Assembly: GCA_025677815.1 (NCBI GenBank)
Contig: JAIXMP010000008.1
Coordinates: forward strand, 1,488,001 to 1,552,000
Source of the DNA: Phascolomyces articulosus
Lineage: Eukaryota > Mucoromycota > Mucoromycetes > Mucorales > Lichtheimiaceae
DNA: 64,000 nt
Direction: 5' to 3'
How positions within the stretch are numbered: position 1 is the first letter of the stretch; each line of letters opens with the position of its first letter. The translations under genes were made by a program, and so were the position numbers. The notes beneath the pieces were generated by a model, which was not told the DNA's origin, did not search any database, and saw only the letters and a list, made by a program, of their open reading frames with translations. Of this stretch, positions 51,649 through 63,722 are shown in pieces.

Positions 51649-52674
51649 GAAACATTTTTTTAAAAAAAGACTTTACACATTCCCATATATTCATTTGAAA
51701 TCGCCCTTTTTTCTCCAATCCATTTGAAAAAAAATGCTACCAACTGTTTTGTTAATTCTCAATTTTATTTTCTTTCTCTTCTTTCACAGTGAATAAAAAG
51801 AGGATAATACGCATCATTGTATAATGTCATTAAGAAATGAAATCCACAATATCATTTTAGATGCATCTAACAATACAGATTATTGGCTTTAATCCTTCTT
51901 GTCCTGTGTGCAGTATATAATAATTATGAATAATATACAAAGCAAGCTGCTATATACAATAAAAAATATATCGCAGATGAAATAACATTCTTTTTCAATA
52001 TTAAACCTTTATTACATCAAATGTAACTTACTGATTCTTTTTTAATATGTAATAAATGAGATATGATGAAGATGATATAATTTTGTATATATTGCCGACA
52101 TATCATTCTCTGAGAAAAAAGAAGAGCATCGAGTAGTACGAAAACCATTGTAATAAAATTAATGAAGTCGATTTATTTTCCATCTCAATTAAAGGCTTGG
52201 TTATTAGTTATTAAATACCACATTACATTATTATGATCGTAATCATTAGCTATTACCCAAAATTACCGCGACTATTTTGGTACACTGTATCCTTCTTTTT
52301 TTAGCATCAGAATAAATAAATTAGAATCAAAAAATGGGCCCTATTTACATTTGGTGTGATTCATACCCGGCAAGTACGGAATCAACTCGCGGCATTAGAA
52401 AAAAAAAGCACACTATAATACCTCTTCGGTTTGAGTTGCAGCAACAACCTCCTTTTTTCCTTTCTTTCTTTCAACTCCATCTTGTTCCAACTACTTGGTA
52501 AATTGCAATTCACCCGCCCTTTTCTCCTCTTTTTTAATGAGTAACGCGTAAAACTCGAGAAAAAATAATGTCAAGTTTTATTCTAACCATTCTTTTTTTC
52601 AATAAATAGTGACACTCCAATTCCCCTCTCCATTTTTCATCACGTAAAAAAACAGTAACTTTGATCACTACAAG
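51649..52674. other. Intergenic region between DJ-1 and coronin
   Basis: About 1 kb of AT-rich DNA between tandem plus-strand genes. The last 230 bp contain CT-rich tracts (52450-52480, 52521-52536) typical of fungal promoters. No gene or repeat was found. Confidence 0.5.
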
Positions 52675-54991
52675 ATGAACCGCTTTGTCCGGCCGTCAAA
52701 ATATCGTCATGTCTTTGGTACTGCTGCCAAGAGAGACTATTGTTATGACAACGTTCGCGTCAGTTTGAACGCCTGGGATACTAACATGGTCCAAGTTAAC
52801 CCGGTATGGATATAAGGAAAATAGTGAGGAAAAAAAGAGAACATGGTTTACCTGTGTTAAGCATAAGAATGATTTTTTTAACAATAAATATTAAACTTAA
52901 CACATTTATTTTTAGCTTTTTGTATCCATGAACTGGCAATCATCTGGTGGTGGTGCATTTGCCGTCATTCCTTTATCTCAAGTGGGTATGGATCAATGGT
53001 TTCTTTTTCTTTTATATATATATATATATTGTTGATAAAATGAGAGTACGTGTGTTGCGTTTGGAGGATATAAGGAGATATTATGCAAGATTATTCTGAC
53101 AGCGATATTTATGATTTATAGGCAAGCTTCCCGACAATTACCCACTTTATCGTGGTCATACAGCTCCAGTTTTGGATACTGATTTCAACCCTTTCAACGA
53201 CTATGTCATTGCTTCTGGTGCTGAAGATAGTAAAGTGATGATCTGGACTATTCCTGAAGAATATGATGAAGAACTTCAAGAAATTCAACCTGTATTGAAA
53301 CTTTCAGGACATGGCCGGTAAGAAAACAATAAAAAGAAAATTAGAGAGAGGGAAGGAAGGGAACCGACCCAAGTTGCGTGAGAAGGATGGGAGATGTATA
53401 TCGAGGGAAGGCGTTGCTTTTCTTTTTCTTTTTCTTTTTTTACTAAGGTATTAATACATCCTCTTTTTTTTCTCGGAATTCTATTATCTTTAATAGCAAA
53501 GTCGGTCAAGTTTTGTTCCATCCTACAGCTAGCAACGTCTTGGCATCAGCAAGTACTGACTTGACTATTAAACTTTGGGATATTGAATCTGGCCAAGAAA
53601 AACAAGAAGTCACTGGACATACCGAAATTATTCAATCTTTATCATATAACTATAATGGTTCTCTCTTGGCAACGACTTGTCGTGACAAGCGTCTTCGTAT
53701 CTTTGACTTGCGTAGCAACCAAGTGGTTCAAGAAGGTGCAGGTCATCAAGGTATTAAGGGTTCACGCGTTGTGTGGCTCGGCGATTCGGACCGCCTTGCT
53801 ACTACTGGATTTTCCAAGATGAGTGATCGTCAGTTATACTTGTGGAACACAGGCGATCTCAGCAAACCCATCAAGACAGAATTCATTGATACTTCATCAG
53901 GTGTTATTATGCCTTTCTACGATAATGATACAAGCATGTTATATCTTGCTGGCAAGGGGTAAGCTATTTTGAATGCTTCAATTATTCTTGTTATACATTT
54001 GTGTTTTCCATATATGTTTGTATCATCATGCAGTGAAATTGATATCATTACGTTTTTTCTCTTTTTTTAGTGATCGTACTATACGTTACTACGAATATGA
54101 AAATGATGAATTGTATCATCTTAGCGACTATAGAGATGTCGAAGCACAAAAGGGTATGTTATCTTTAATTGATGGGGTGTAGCTATACAATAGAGATGCT
54201 ATAATGATACTGACCAATGTTTATCATTCCCCTAGGTCTTGCATTTATGCCCAAGCGTGCTTTGAATGTCAACGAATGTGAAATTGCCCGTGCTTATAAG
54301 ATTACGACCAACTTGATCGAACCTATTTCTTTCAAGGTGCCTCGCAAGGTACTGTAAACATCATTTGCTTGTCCATACTGTCAAATGACCTGATCTTATT
54401 GATTTACTAAAACAATTGCGTTTTATATAGTCTGATGCATTCCAATCTGATATTTTCCCACCTGCTATTGGTGATGAGCCTTCTCTTACTGCTGAAGAAT
54501 GGTTCAGTGGTAAGAATGCTGACCCCAAGAAGATTGATCTTTCAGAAGGTTTCCAAGTGAAGGAAAAGCAAGATTTCACACCCTCTGCCTCTGCTGAAGA
54601 AACTGAAGCCCCTGCTGCTTCACCAACTGCACCAAAGAATGACAAGGATGTAAGTAATATTCTCTATTCCATTATTTCTACTATTTTGAATTCCAATTCA
54701 CCCCTTCCACACAAAAAGGTGAAACTAAATAACCATTTATATATTCCATAGTACCAAGAAGCATATCATGAACTTCGAAAAGAAAATGATGAATTGAAGA
54801 ACAGTGTATCTCAACGTGATGTCAAAATCCGTGTTTTGGAAATTGAAGTGGAAAAACTGAAGAAGGAATTGGCAGAACTTCAATCTAGCAAGAGTACAGA
54901 AACAAACGGAGAAACTAAACCTGAAACTGAGGAACAACCCAATACCACCACCAATGAACCTGCTGCTGAACCCAAAGATTCCGATGATTAA
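52675..54991 (+). CDS. CRN1: Coronin (actin-binding WD-repeat protein)
   Basis: Eight exons (52675-52803, 52916-52985, 53122-53317, 53497-53958, 54071-54153, 54236-54348, 54431-54649, 54752-54991) give 503 residues. The N-terminal signature MNRFVRPSKYRHVFGTAAKR is the basic coronin motif that contacts actin and Arp2/3. A seven-bladed propeller follows (for example YRGHTAPVLDTDFNPFNDYV, ASASTDLTIKLWDI, SDRQLYLWNTGDL), then the conserved extension LAFMPKRALNVNECEIARAY, a short Pro/Ser/Thr/Glu linker and a C-terminal coiled coil (EAYHELRKENDELKNSVSQR and on) for oligomerisation. The last 35 residues are Thr/Pro/Glu-rich. Coronin regulates actin branching at cortical patches and endocytic sites. 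Length is between yeast Crn1 (651) and mammalian type I coronins (about 460-490). Confidence 0.95.
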
Positions 54992-55171
54992 TAAATTTGT
55001 ATATTTTTTTTATATTTGTTGAATAAACATTTCTTTTTTTGTGTATCGTTACTGTATACAAAAGAAGACATTTATATATATAATGATATATATATTAAAA
55101 ACGCCATTAGTTTAATAATCTATTATATAGCATGTAAAAACAATATATTTAGCGAATGCTTATCCCTTTGC

Positions 55172-56944
55172 CTAAAAATAAAAAGAATAACATTTGAATA
55201 TACCTGCAGCCCAGCCATTTTCCTTCAAGAAATCTTCAATAGCTTCTTTCAGTGATCGGTTTGGTATAAGATCTTTTTCTGCACACGGTCGTCCTGTAAT
55301 TGGATCAACATTCCCATTTCTTGCAAAATGATCAAGTAGAGATTGTCGTTCATAGGTAAATCCATCTATACAGAAAATATAAAGATCATTAGTCTAAATA
55401 AAGAATAATCCACCTCTGAGATATGATTACAATTACTCCATAACTAACCTGGTGTAAAAACAGGATCATGCATTATATTAAAGGATATTTTATCAAGGTA
55501 AGCATCTGGAATTTCACGACGCTGTTATTAAAATGAGAATCCATGTTAGATATATTGTTGTCATCATATTGTGTTCCCTTGCTTTTATCCCCAAGTAACA
55601 TGTACCATTAAATTTTCTTTCGATTGTTCAAATACTTTTTGGATCTTTGTTTCTTGTTCATCCTGCATCGATCAAAAACATAACATATCAATATCAGCAA
55701 CTTCATTTTTCTTATAATACCTAAAAAACTCACAGTCAGATAATTAATTTCGTCTATTTTTTCTTCGTCATCACCAGCAACTTGGAGCTGTCGCTGTCTT
55801 TCAGCCTCAACCAGACTTTTTACATATTGCAACAATGCAGATTCACGTTCCAGACGTGCTGCTTCTTGATCATCCCATTTCTATCACATAAACATTAGTC
55901 CAACTGCTCCTTATCCAAAATAAACCGCATGACTAAAGAAAAATCACACTCACTCTTTTCCGAGCAGTTAATAATGCTTGTAAAATATCGTTGACATATT
56001 TCACCCTTTGTTGAATAGCAAGTTCATATGCTATATACATATATCCATCCATCCAAAAGCTAATATTAATTACCGTGATATACCATTCTATCTTCATTAT
56101 TTTAGTAGCTCGTACCCGTTTTAAGTTTATTCAATGCTATATATAAAGGGAAAATATTATTTTATTATCTTGTCTCGAAAACTTAATTATGTAATAACTT
56201 TCTAATTATGCAGTATTTGTTACCTTCTGTGTGTTGCTTTTTCTCGATGAGTGCTTGTCCAAGCTGTTGCAATGGTCATACCTAGCTATGTTAGAAAGAA
56301 AAAAAAAGAGAGAGAGAGAGAGAATATTACTTTATTTTGAACATACCAAATAGTATGCCTTGACTAATTTGCTTATAAGTTAGAATATTCATAGCACTGG
56401 ACGAATGCACCCTATTTCTCTTTTCTGGCTCTTAACAACTAACTTTACCTGTTGTGTTATCGAGATCGATTGCTTTTCGAGTGTCAGAAATTACATTATT
56501 GTATTGTTCAAGCTATCACAACATTTTTTAATACAAAAGCTAAAAAGTGCGTGGAATTTCTGACAACACAGTAGACCTTAAAAAAGTAATAATGTTGTCA
56601 CACACAGAGAGAAAGGAACTGTACCTTTGAATAACACAATGCTCGGTTCGTATAATAGATACGCTCTTCAGGGTCTTTTATCTGCATGATATCTCATTGT
56701 TAGTTTTCAGGTATAAAATATCAAATGAAGAACGTCTTTTTCTGGGTTAGCAAATTCTCACAATCGCGGTCGAGTATTCTTTAATAGCATCTTGGTACCG
56801 ATGTTCGGCAAAAAGCCTATTCCCTAGAGACAATGAAAATCTCGGTCAGAATGTCAAAAATTGTTTCTTTCATCAGAGCAAAGAACATGTCGATTCAATT
56901 GATATACCTTCTTTCTTGTAGGCTTCAGCTTCTTCTTTGCCCAT
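55172..56944 (-). CDS. CHIP/STUB1 co-chaperone U-box ubiquitin ligase
   Basis: Twelve exons (56944-56908, 56823-56762, 56681-56625, 56512-56449, 56363-56347, 56263-56224, 56136-56116, 56030-55954, 55880-55734, 55662-55606, 55521-55449, 55365-55172) give 281 residues, compared with 303 for human STUB1. The N-terminal TPR domain (GNRLFAEHRYQDAIKEYSTA, IYYTNRALCYSKLEQYNNVI) would bind the EEVD tails of Hsp70 and Hsp90; a charged helical linker follows; the C-terminal U-box (DAYLDKISFNIMHDP, GFTYERQSLLDHF, NGNVDPITGRP, LIPNRSLKEAIEDFLKENGW) recruits E2 enzymes. Exons of 17, 21 and 40 bp are present. The stop used adds a short tail after the conserved NGW; a 32-bp alternative final intron would end in IR instead. 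CHIP is missing from budding yeast. Confidence 0.93.
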
Positions 56945-57225
56945 GTCGCTTTTGTTGATCAAGTTATAAGAAATAAAAAATTACCCTCTTTTTGCCACAC
57001 CTACTTAATTTTTTCGGAAAGCAAAATCATTGTTCTTTAAGTTTCCAATTCCAGTTGTTCATGACAAATCATTTGGTATCTTAGCTTAGTGCTATATACT
57101 TATATATATCATTTGAAAAGTACACTAGGAAGAAACTTATAAAGATAATTCATTACATGATTTTGCTTTATTTTAAATCTGATTACTATAGAATTAAGAT
57201 AACCCTTTAGCAATAGTTCTTATCT

Positions 57226-59301
57226 TCACCAACCCTTGGTCTGTCGCGTCCTTTGCCATTTTTCTTGATTATGTTGTATATAGGTAACAAACGGGGAAGC
57301 AATAAGAAGTCCTCCGCCAAGAATTGTATAAAGAATACCAGGGCCCATAATTCGTTGTAACTCAATTACAGTAAACCTTCCAGCAGATATTAACAGACAT
57401 CTAACAGTTTGAATACAAGCTTGTAACCAGGAAAACATCGTACAATAAATATTATTAATTAGCACCTCATAAGACTCCATTGTGTTTGTTTATATATGCA
57501 TATTCATCAACATATGTTTATCTAAACTGCTTACCTTGAGCTGAAGATCCATGTTTTGGGAATGATTGAATAGCATACACAGTTATAAAAGAATTTGCTA
57601 TCGTAAAACCAAACTGGACTATAAATAATTATATGCGAGGACTTAAATAGTTAGAAGTAGAAAAGTGATTATGGATATACTATTGATAAAAAAAAAGACA
57701 TACGAAAGACAAGACTAATAATTCCTGCAGAAAAATGTACGTTTTTCTCGATGCTCCATCCATATACAGTGAAAGATCCACAAAGAAAGAAGCCCGCCAC
57801 AAGTTGCCATGTTTGATTTAGTCGCATCTCTGGAAATATGGATTCTTTCCTCATATTTGCCATTTCAATCTGATGCATATAGGAGCGATCCGAAACTCGA
57901 CCGCTTAAATATGTCCCTGCTGTACTCCCTATAATTCCAACAAGATAAAACAACCCTACCAATGTTGAAGAGAACTTATATTGATCGCTGTAGGTATATG
58001 TAAAAGATAAAGATATGGCATTGTTTGAAAACCCCCTATGTATAATAATTATAAATAGTAGTAGAAAAGAGTTCAATAATAAAAAAAAAATTAATATCAT
58101 TTAAAGGAGAATAGCCAGTATAATTATATGCTAGCATCCTAAATAAAAAAGTAGAAATAGAATTGAGTTATGAGTTTAAAGACATAAAAAACTTACATCC
58201 AACCAAGATAAGAGCAACAGATTAGCATGTTTGGAAAGGCAAGCAGAGTTAAAGAAGCGAATGGATTGATCATTTTCTTTTTTTTCCAATTAGATAGGCT
58301 ATATTTCTTTGTCGTCACTACTGCACCATCGTTGCAAGTTTCAATATTATCATGGCACCGTATTGATCTTTGTCGTACGGATAAGTTGGTTTCAGGTAGT
58401 AACAGTATGATAGTGAACCATAATATCCCATATAATATAACAAAACCCCAAAAAATACTACGCCATCCTAGATATTGGGTCACAGCGCCTCCTACGAAGG
58501 GTCTAGCAATAACATCATTAGCATCATTATTATCAATTCATTTAATCTCGAAGCAAAAATATGTTACATCTAGATAGCATTAAAATATAGAAAAAAAACC
58601 AATCAAATAGACTTACGAACCAGCCATACAATATAAACTCACACAAGCATACCATGATACCATTTTGCCTCTTTCATGATCTTTGAATACGTCACTGATT
58701 AATCCAGCACCTAAAGCGGCTGACTATATAAAATATACATTTACAAAAAGCATTCATTGTCGAAGGGTAAAACTTTTGATTATTAAATATTGATATATCA
58801 TCACTTACAGCAGCTGCTCCAATAGCGCTAGTCAATCGAAAACCAAGTAGCATCCAAATGCTGATAGATAGTGCAGATCCGATGCTGCCAAAGATCAAAA
58901 AGCTGTTTGATACAATAAATACCATTCTACGTCCTAATTCAGTATTATACAGTAGAAATTTTACCAAACTATTTTCAGTATATAAAAAATTATATATAAC
59001 CAAGAAGCTGTGCATATACAAACCATAGCCGTCAGCATAGGAAGCCCATATGGCAGACTATTTATTATTATGTTGCGAAACGTTAAAAATTAAGCACTTT
59101 AATAGCATACATAGGTACTTTAAAACGGAGAACATCATAATACTAAGATTCTCTTATTCTTAATTTTGACCATAAAAGTAGAGTAAAAACTTGCGTACGT
59201 ACCAATAAGCCCACCAGTAGAGAGTATACAGCTACAGTAATGTTTGCAATAGTGGCAGTGGTATTAAACTCATTTTGAATTACAGGTAACGCAGGGTACT
59301 A

Positions 59302-59332
<31 letters not shown>

Positions 59333-60009
59333 GAATAGGCTGTAAGTATATCATTACTTTTATCCTGTCTTCATATTCTATCACAGAGATGACTTCTTTT
59401 TTTTTTCTTGCAGATGTATGGTTCTAAACTTTATAGCTCTGTATAACTGCATGTACACAGAGCATCTTACAATTGCAGATATACCAGCTTGGTTTCTTGT
59501 ATATGACCGACAATTACATAACAGCCATATATATAAAAAACTATATAAGTAAACAAGCTATGTTTTGTTCACAATTGTTTTTTGCAAATGAAATACTTAC
59601 AAAACCTGGGATAAAGCTGCAATTGCAAAGACAACATGTCGCTGCATTGAAGTAAAGTCGTGTTTCGGAATCAGTGATGGCTCAGAATATTCGTTTGAGT
59701 GAAATTCACCATCTGATTTATCACCGATATAAACTACTCTATTTGACATTTCTTTATCTACTGTTCCATTGTCTGGAACAAGATGAGAGATATCATCATT
59801 CTTCTCTTGATCTATACAACCTGTATTTATGGTAGACTTTAGCATTTGCTCTATTCTTTTTTGTTTTTGTTTTTATGTGATATTAAGGTTTCACCTGTTG
59901 CTGTTTCTCTGCGATAGCTTAATTCGGCATTGTATTTTGGTTCCTTTTCGCTTGCTGCAGAATCGTGTTGCGTTTTAGAAGCAACATCAAGGGGATTTAG
60001 GTTGAGCAT
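57226..60009 (-). CDS. Major facilitator superfamily transporter, DHA1 (drug:H+ antiporter-1)-like
   Basis: Ten exons (60009-59895, 59850-59606, 59298-59203, 59057-59024, 58933-58809, 58723-58617, 58502-58197, 58035-57704, 57618-57535, 57419-57226) give 545 residues. A cytosolic N-terminus of about 110 residues leads into TM1 (HVVFAIAALSQ) and YPALPVIQNEFNTT. MFS motif A is SYADGYGRRMVF; motif C-like segments and VGGAVTQYLGWRSIFWGFVI follow, then a cytosolic loop (CHDNIETCNDGAVV) and the second six-helix half ending ACIQTVRCLLISAG and GPGILYTILGGGLLIASPFV. The layout, 12 segments with WRSIFW after TM5, fits the fungal polyamine/multidrug DHA1 group (Tpo1, Qdr, Flr1). Substrate unknown. An intron includes a 24-A tract on the plus strand (59301-59324), its pyrimidine tract. 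Confidence 0.87.
59301..59324. repeat. A24 homopolymer (intronic pyrimidine tract of the MFS gene)
   Basis: Twenty-four consecutive A on the plus strand, directly beside the 3' splice site of MFS exon 3 in the gene sense (poly-T then AG). The exact count is prone to sequencing error. Confidence 0.85.
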
Positions 60010-60854
60010 TTAAAAATCAAGTATTATCTTTTGTTGATTATAACAATATACTAAAAAACGGTAATACAAAAAGAAGAGACATAAAAATATAAATGGCGAT
60101 GGAAATATTTTATTTATATGGCATCATTTGGAGATGAAAAGGAGTACATATGCACCAGATGAATAGTTTTATGCATAATTATGCATAAATGTGGTTCCTA
60201 AAATATTTGGATACCCAACGATTAATTCACAGCCACCGCTTCTTCTAATAATTGTTATAAATTAAACACAACCATAATTTCATCTTTCGTTATTAACCAC
60301 AATAAGTGTCATTTATTACATTTGAGATGATACAGTAGCATCAAGTATATGGTGTATATATTTTTGAAGATTTCTTTCCTTTACAGCCATGGCTGTAGCA
60401 ATTCTAGATACATTATAGGGTAGTGATATTTTTATTTGAAGCCACTGCCACGTTTTTATTTTACCCCACATAACCTTATTGACCTGGTTTTTTTATAACA
60501 AAGGATTACTAATAGCTGCATTAACCACATTATATATATTTACAGTGGACACCCCGGCTTTTTATAATGTGGGATTTCTATAAAATGGTTGTGGGATAAG
60601 GGGATTGCAAAAATGGGGAGAATACTAATTGGTCATAAATACCCTGCTTAGATGTAGCTCGTGTTAACTTGGTATTTATGTCCAATTTCACATCGTATTA
60701 TTTCTTTTTGTTGGTATCAGTTCATATATAGGCGATTATCTTGGATAATATGAAATGTACCAATCTCTCGTCTCAATTTTCAGTATACAGTTGTACAGTG
60801 ACATTTGTGAAAAAAATAACTTTATATTTTATATATAATAGATATTGGAGGATT
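60010..60854. other. Intergenic region with a transposon-end-like sequence
   Basis: An 845-bp spacer between minus-strand genes. A palindrome ACAGCCATGGCTGT lies at about 60384-60397. From about 60543 the sequence TACAGTGGACACCCCGG, followed by GTGGGATTT and GGGATAAGGGG, looks like the terminus of a pogo/Tigger-type DNA element; no matching second end was found. The MFS promoter should lie at the 60010-60300 end. Confidence 0.45.
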
Positions 60855-63722
60855 TTATAGTTTGCTATTGGTCATCACGGCTGGACAAGCTTGACCATCT
60901 CCACGAGGATCACAACCAGCAGCCATGACATGTTTGCCTATACGCCCCCCACTTTTATGCACAGCCCGAATAATTTGACTACGGCCGAAAATTAAACGAT
61001 CTTGACCTTTGGCAAAGTAACATATATGACCCATTTTTTTGAGTTGTTCAATGACCCTTGGTTCGATACCATCCTCGAGATGAACGATAGATGGGTTTAT
61101 ATCTATAAAAGCTTGAGCACGGGGATGTATACTTATATTCGCCTGTTCATAATTAGAAGGAGGACAAATGGATATTCTTGGAAGATCAAGAGTATGTTGA
61201 GGGTCTGTTAGATAATTTACTAAATTCATGACAATTTGAACATGCCCTTGCGGTTGCATATAGCTCCCAGCAACTGTTTTTTTTAAAAATATAAATAATA
61301 GGCTTATATTTAGATATATTTAATTCAATTATATCATTTCGTTTTCTATTAGAGAGGATAGCGTTGATGAGCTATACTTACTTCCAAAGCTAGCTTCAAA
61401 TTCATGATCACCAGAATTAGTTCTTCTTGTAAGTATTGTTGGGAGGATAGTATGGTATGGTCGTTTATTAGGGCCGACACAGTTTGGATGATCTTTTATA
61501 GTAGTAAAAAAGCTACCTCGGTTATGGAGAGGAAATCCACAATTATTAGGGATTATGGATGTCTATTAATAACGATATAGTGTATTATACAGAGCAATTT
61601 GTATCAGATAAAAATATCTAGTATTATCTACTCCCATAAAATCATCAGCGGTATAAACTACCATATAAAAACTTACACCAAATCCTTCAAAAAGCGAACC
61701 CTTGGAGTTGAAAAAAGCATTGCAAAATTATATAGTATATATTAAAACAGAGTATAAGGTTATTAAAAGTATGTATGAATAATAATTTTTCGATTATAGA
61801 CAGTCCGTTGCGACAAGAAATGATAGAATTACTTCTGTACTTACAATAAAGCTACAGGCATTTCCTTCACGGTCAACGACAGAGAGACATGCTGTATTAC
61901 TGCCTTGTTCTGGATATCCTTTCTGAATAGTATTGTTTCGTTTATTGAGATCCACCAGTTTAGCCCGTTGTGATAAGTATTCTTTGCTCAATAATTTTTC
62001 AACTGGGATTGTAGGAAGTATTTGGGGATCTGTTACATGATATCGCGTATCAGCAAAAGCAAGACGCAACGATTCAATGATGATATGCAAGTATTCGGCA
62101 GAATTATGTTTGATTTTGGAAAAATCAACTCCATGTTCATCTTCCAAAGCCCGAATTATACCCAATGCAATCAGTGCTGTAATTCCCTGTCCATTTGGTG
62201 GTATTTCCCACAATGTATATCCATGATAATCGATGGATATTGGTTCCACAATTTCCGATGTATGCGATGCAAGATCTTCATGAGTCATCAAACCTCCACG
62301 AGATTGGATTGCATCAACAATAGAATCAGCAATAGGCCCTTTGTAAAATCCATTTTTTCCATCTGTAGCTATAGTTTTCAGTGTTCTTTTGGTATGCATG
62401 ATAATTATTAATGGTTTGTTAGCATTATAAAAAGTAAAATACACTCCTTGGTAAATATGTTACATTAGAATCTTACTTTGCGAGATCAGGTAGATACATC
62501 ATTTCTCCTTCTTCAGGAGCTCTAACACCGCCGATAAGCATGTTGTTTCTATGATTATTTACTTCTTTCAATTGTTCTTCCTTTGCTTTCCACTAAAGTA
62601 GAACACAGTAATAGGTGTATATCGTCACTGTTGGTTATCCAAGTACCAAAAACTTTGGGTCCTTCTATGTATCTCGAAACTACACGTAACTTACTCTTTG
62701 AGCGTTCATGGATCCTACGGGATAACTTGAAAAGCATAAGTAGTAGGCTTAGTATTGTACATAAAACACTTTGATATTACCAAGAATAAAGCATGTATTA
62801 CATGTGTTTACATACCCGTGTTCTGCGAGTTCAATTGCTGGTTGTAATATAGTTGACATACTTAACTTGCCAGATCCAAAATAATCAACTGTATCAATCC
62901 ACGCTGCAACAGCACCAGGGACTGTTACACTATGAACACTGGTACCTGAAATCGATATACCTTCAACACCTGTCTTTTCTTGAAGATACTCCAGTGTCAA
63001 TTTGGCTGGAGTCCTAAAATATGAAAATTGTCCCTATGAATTTACTCCTTTATTTTTCCTTTTCATTTTTGCCGTACCTTCCTGACCCATTCAATCCGGT
63101 GACTTTGCGTGTTTTTGCATTATAAAATAAACAAAATGCATCACCGCCGATACCTGTACTTCCTGGCGCTTTATTATTTTTATGTTTTAGTTTGTAAAAT
63201 CTTTATCTTGCTGTAATATGTTTGCTTATAATATATACCTACTACACTCACAGCAGCGGCTAAGAGTATGACGATAGAATGGAAAGGACGCGTTACTTAT
63301 ATATTGTAAACTTCTTTTTTGGAATAACAAAAATAGTAAAGTTTTACGTACCAACTGCAACAGCTGCATCCTAGAAAATGTAAACAAATTAGATAATGAA
63401 ACTAAGTATTTGATCAAGTATATATGTAAGCAACAATGATTATTTATACTTGCAGCAGCATTTCCTCCCTGCTTGAGAATATCAATACCAACTTGAGTTG
63501 CTAGTGGATCTCTATAAATATATTAATATGATATCATAAGAAGTTAATATCTTATCCCAATTAGCACCATTAATATTATATTTTTATCTATTTTAAGGGT
63601 CATCTTCTGTTTTTAAATATGCGATAAATCTTAAATCACACTTACGTGCTAGCAACCATTCCGTCGACGCCATATACACTAGAGCGACGCGTAATAAAAG
63701 TAAATAAATTTTTATTGTTCAT
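60855..63722 (-). CDS. Gamma-glutamyltransferase-like (glutathione hydrolase) Ntn hydrolase
   Basis: Twelve exons (63722-63646, 63511-63454, 63370-63352, 63259-63239, 63168-63078, 63013-62816, 62725-62695, 62592-62477, 62385-61845, 61700-61677, 61562-61382, 61273-60855) give 591 residues. Family marks are [109 protein letters not shown] and [17 protein letters not shown]. Autocleavage should occur before Thr368 in [19 protein letters not shown]; the usual TTH is TAC here, as in the YwrD-like branch. No signal peptide or anchor is visible (start [15 protein letters not shown]), so a cytosolic or organellar enzyme is likely. The intron after exon 2 is GC-AG (donor GCAAGT), needed to keep GGNAADAAV in frame. 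Two exons are only 19 and 21 bp. Confidence 0.9.

Noticed and set aside
57420..57480. Independent 84-residue protein starting MESYEV
   Set aside because: The conserved MFS segment ACIQTVRCLLISAG joins in phase to the previous exon by an acceptor at 57420, so this is the last MFS exon.
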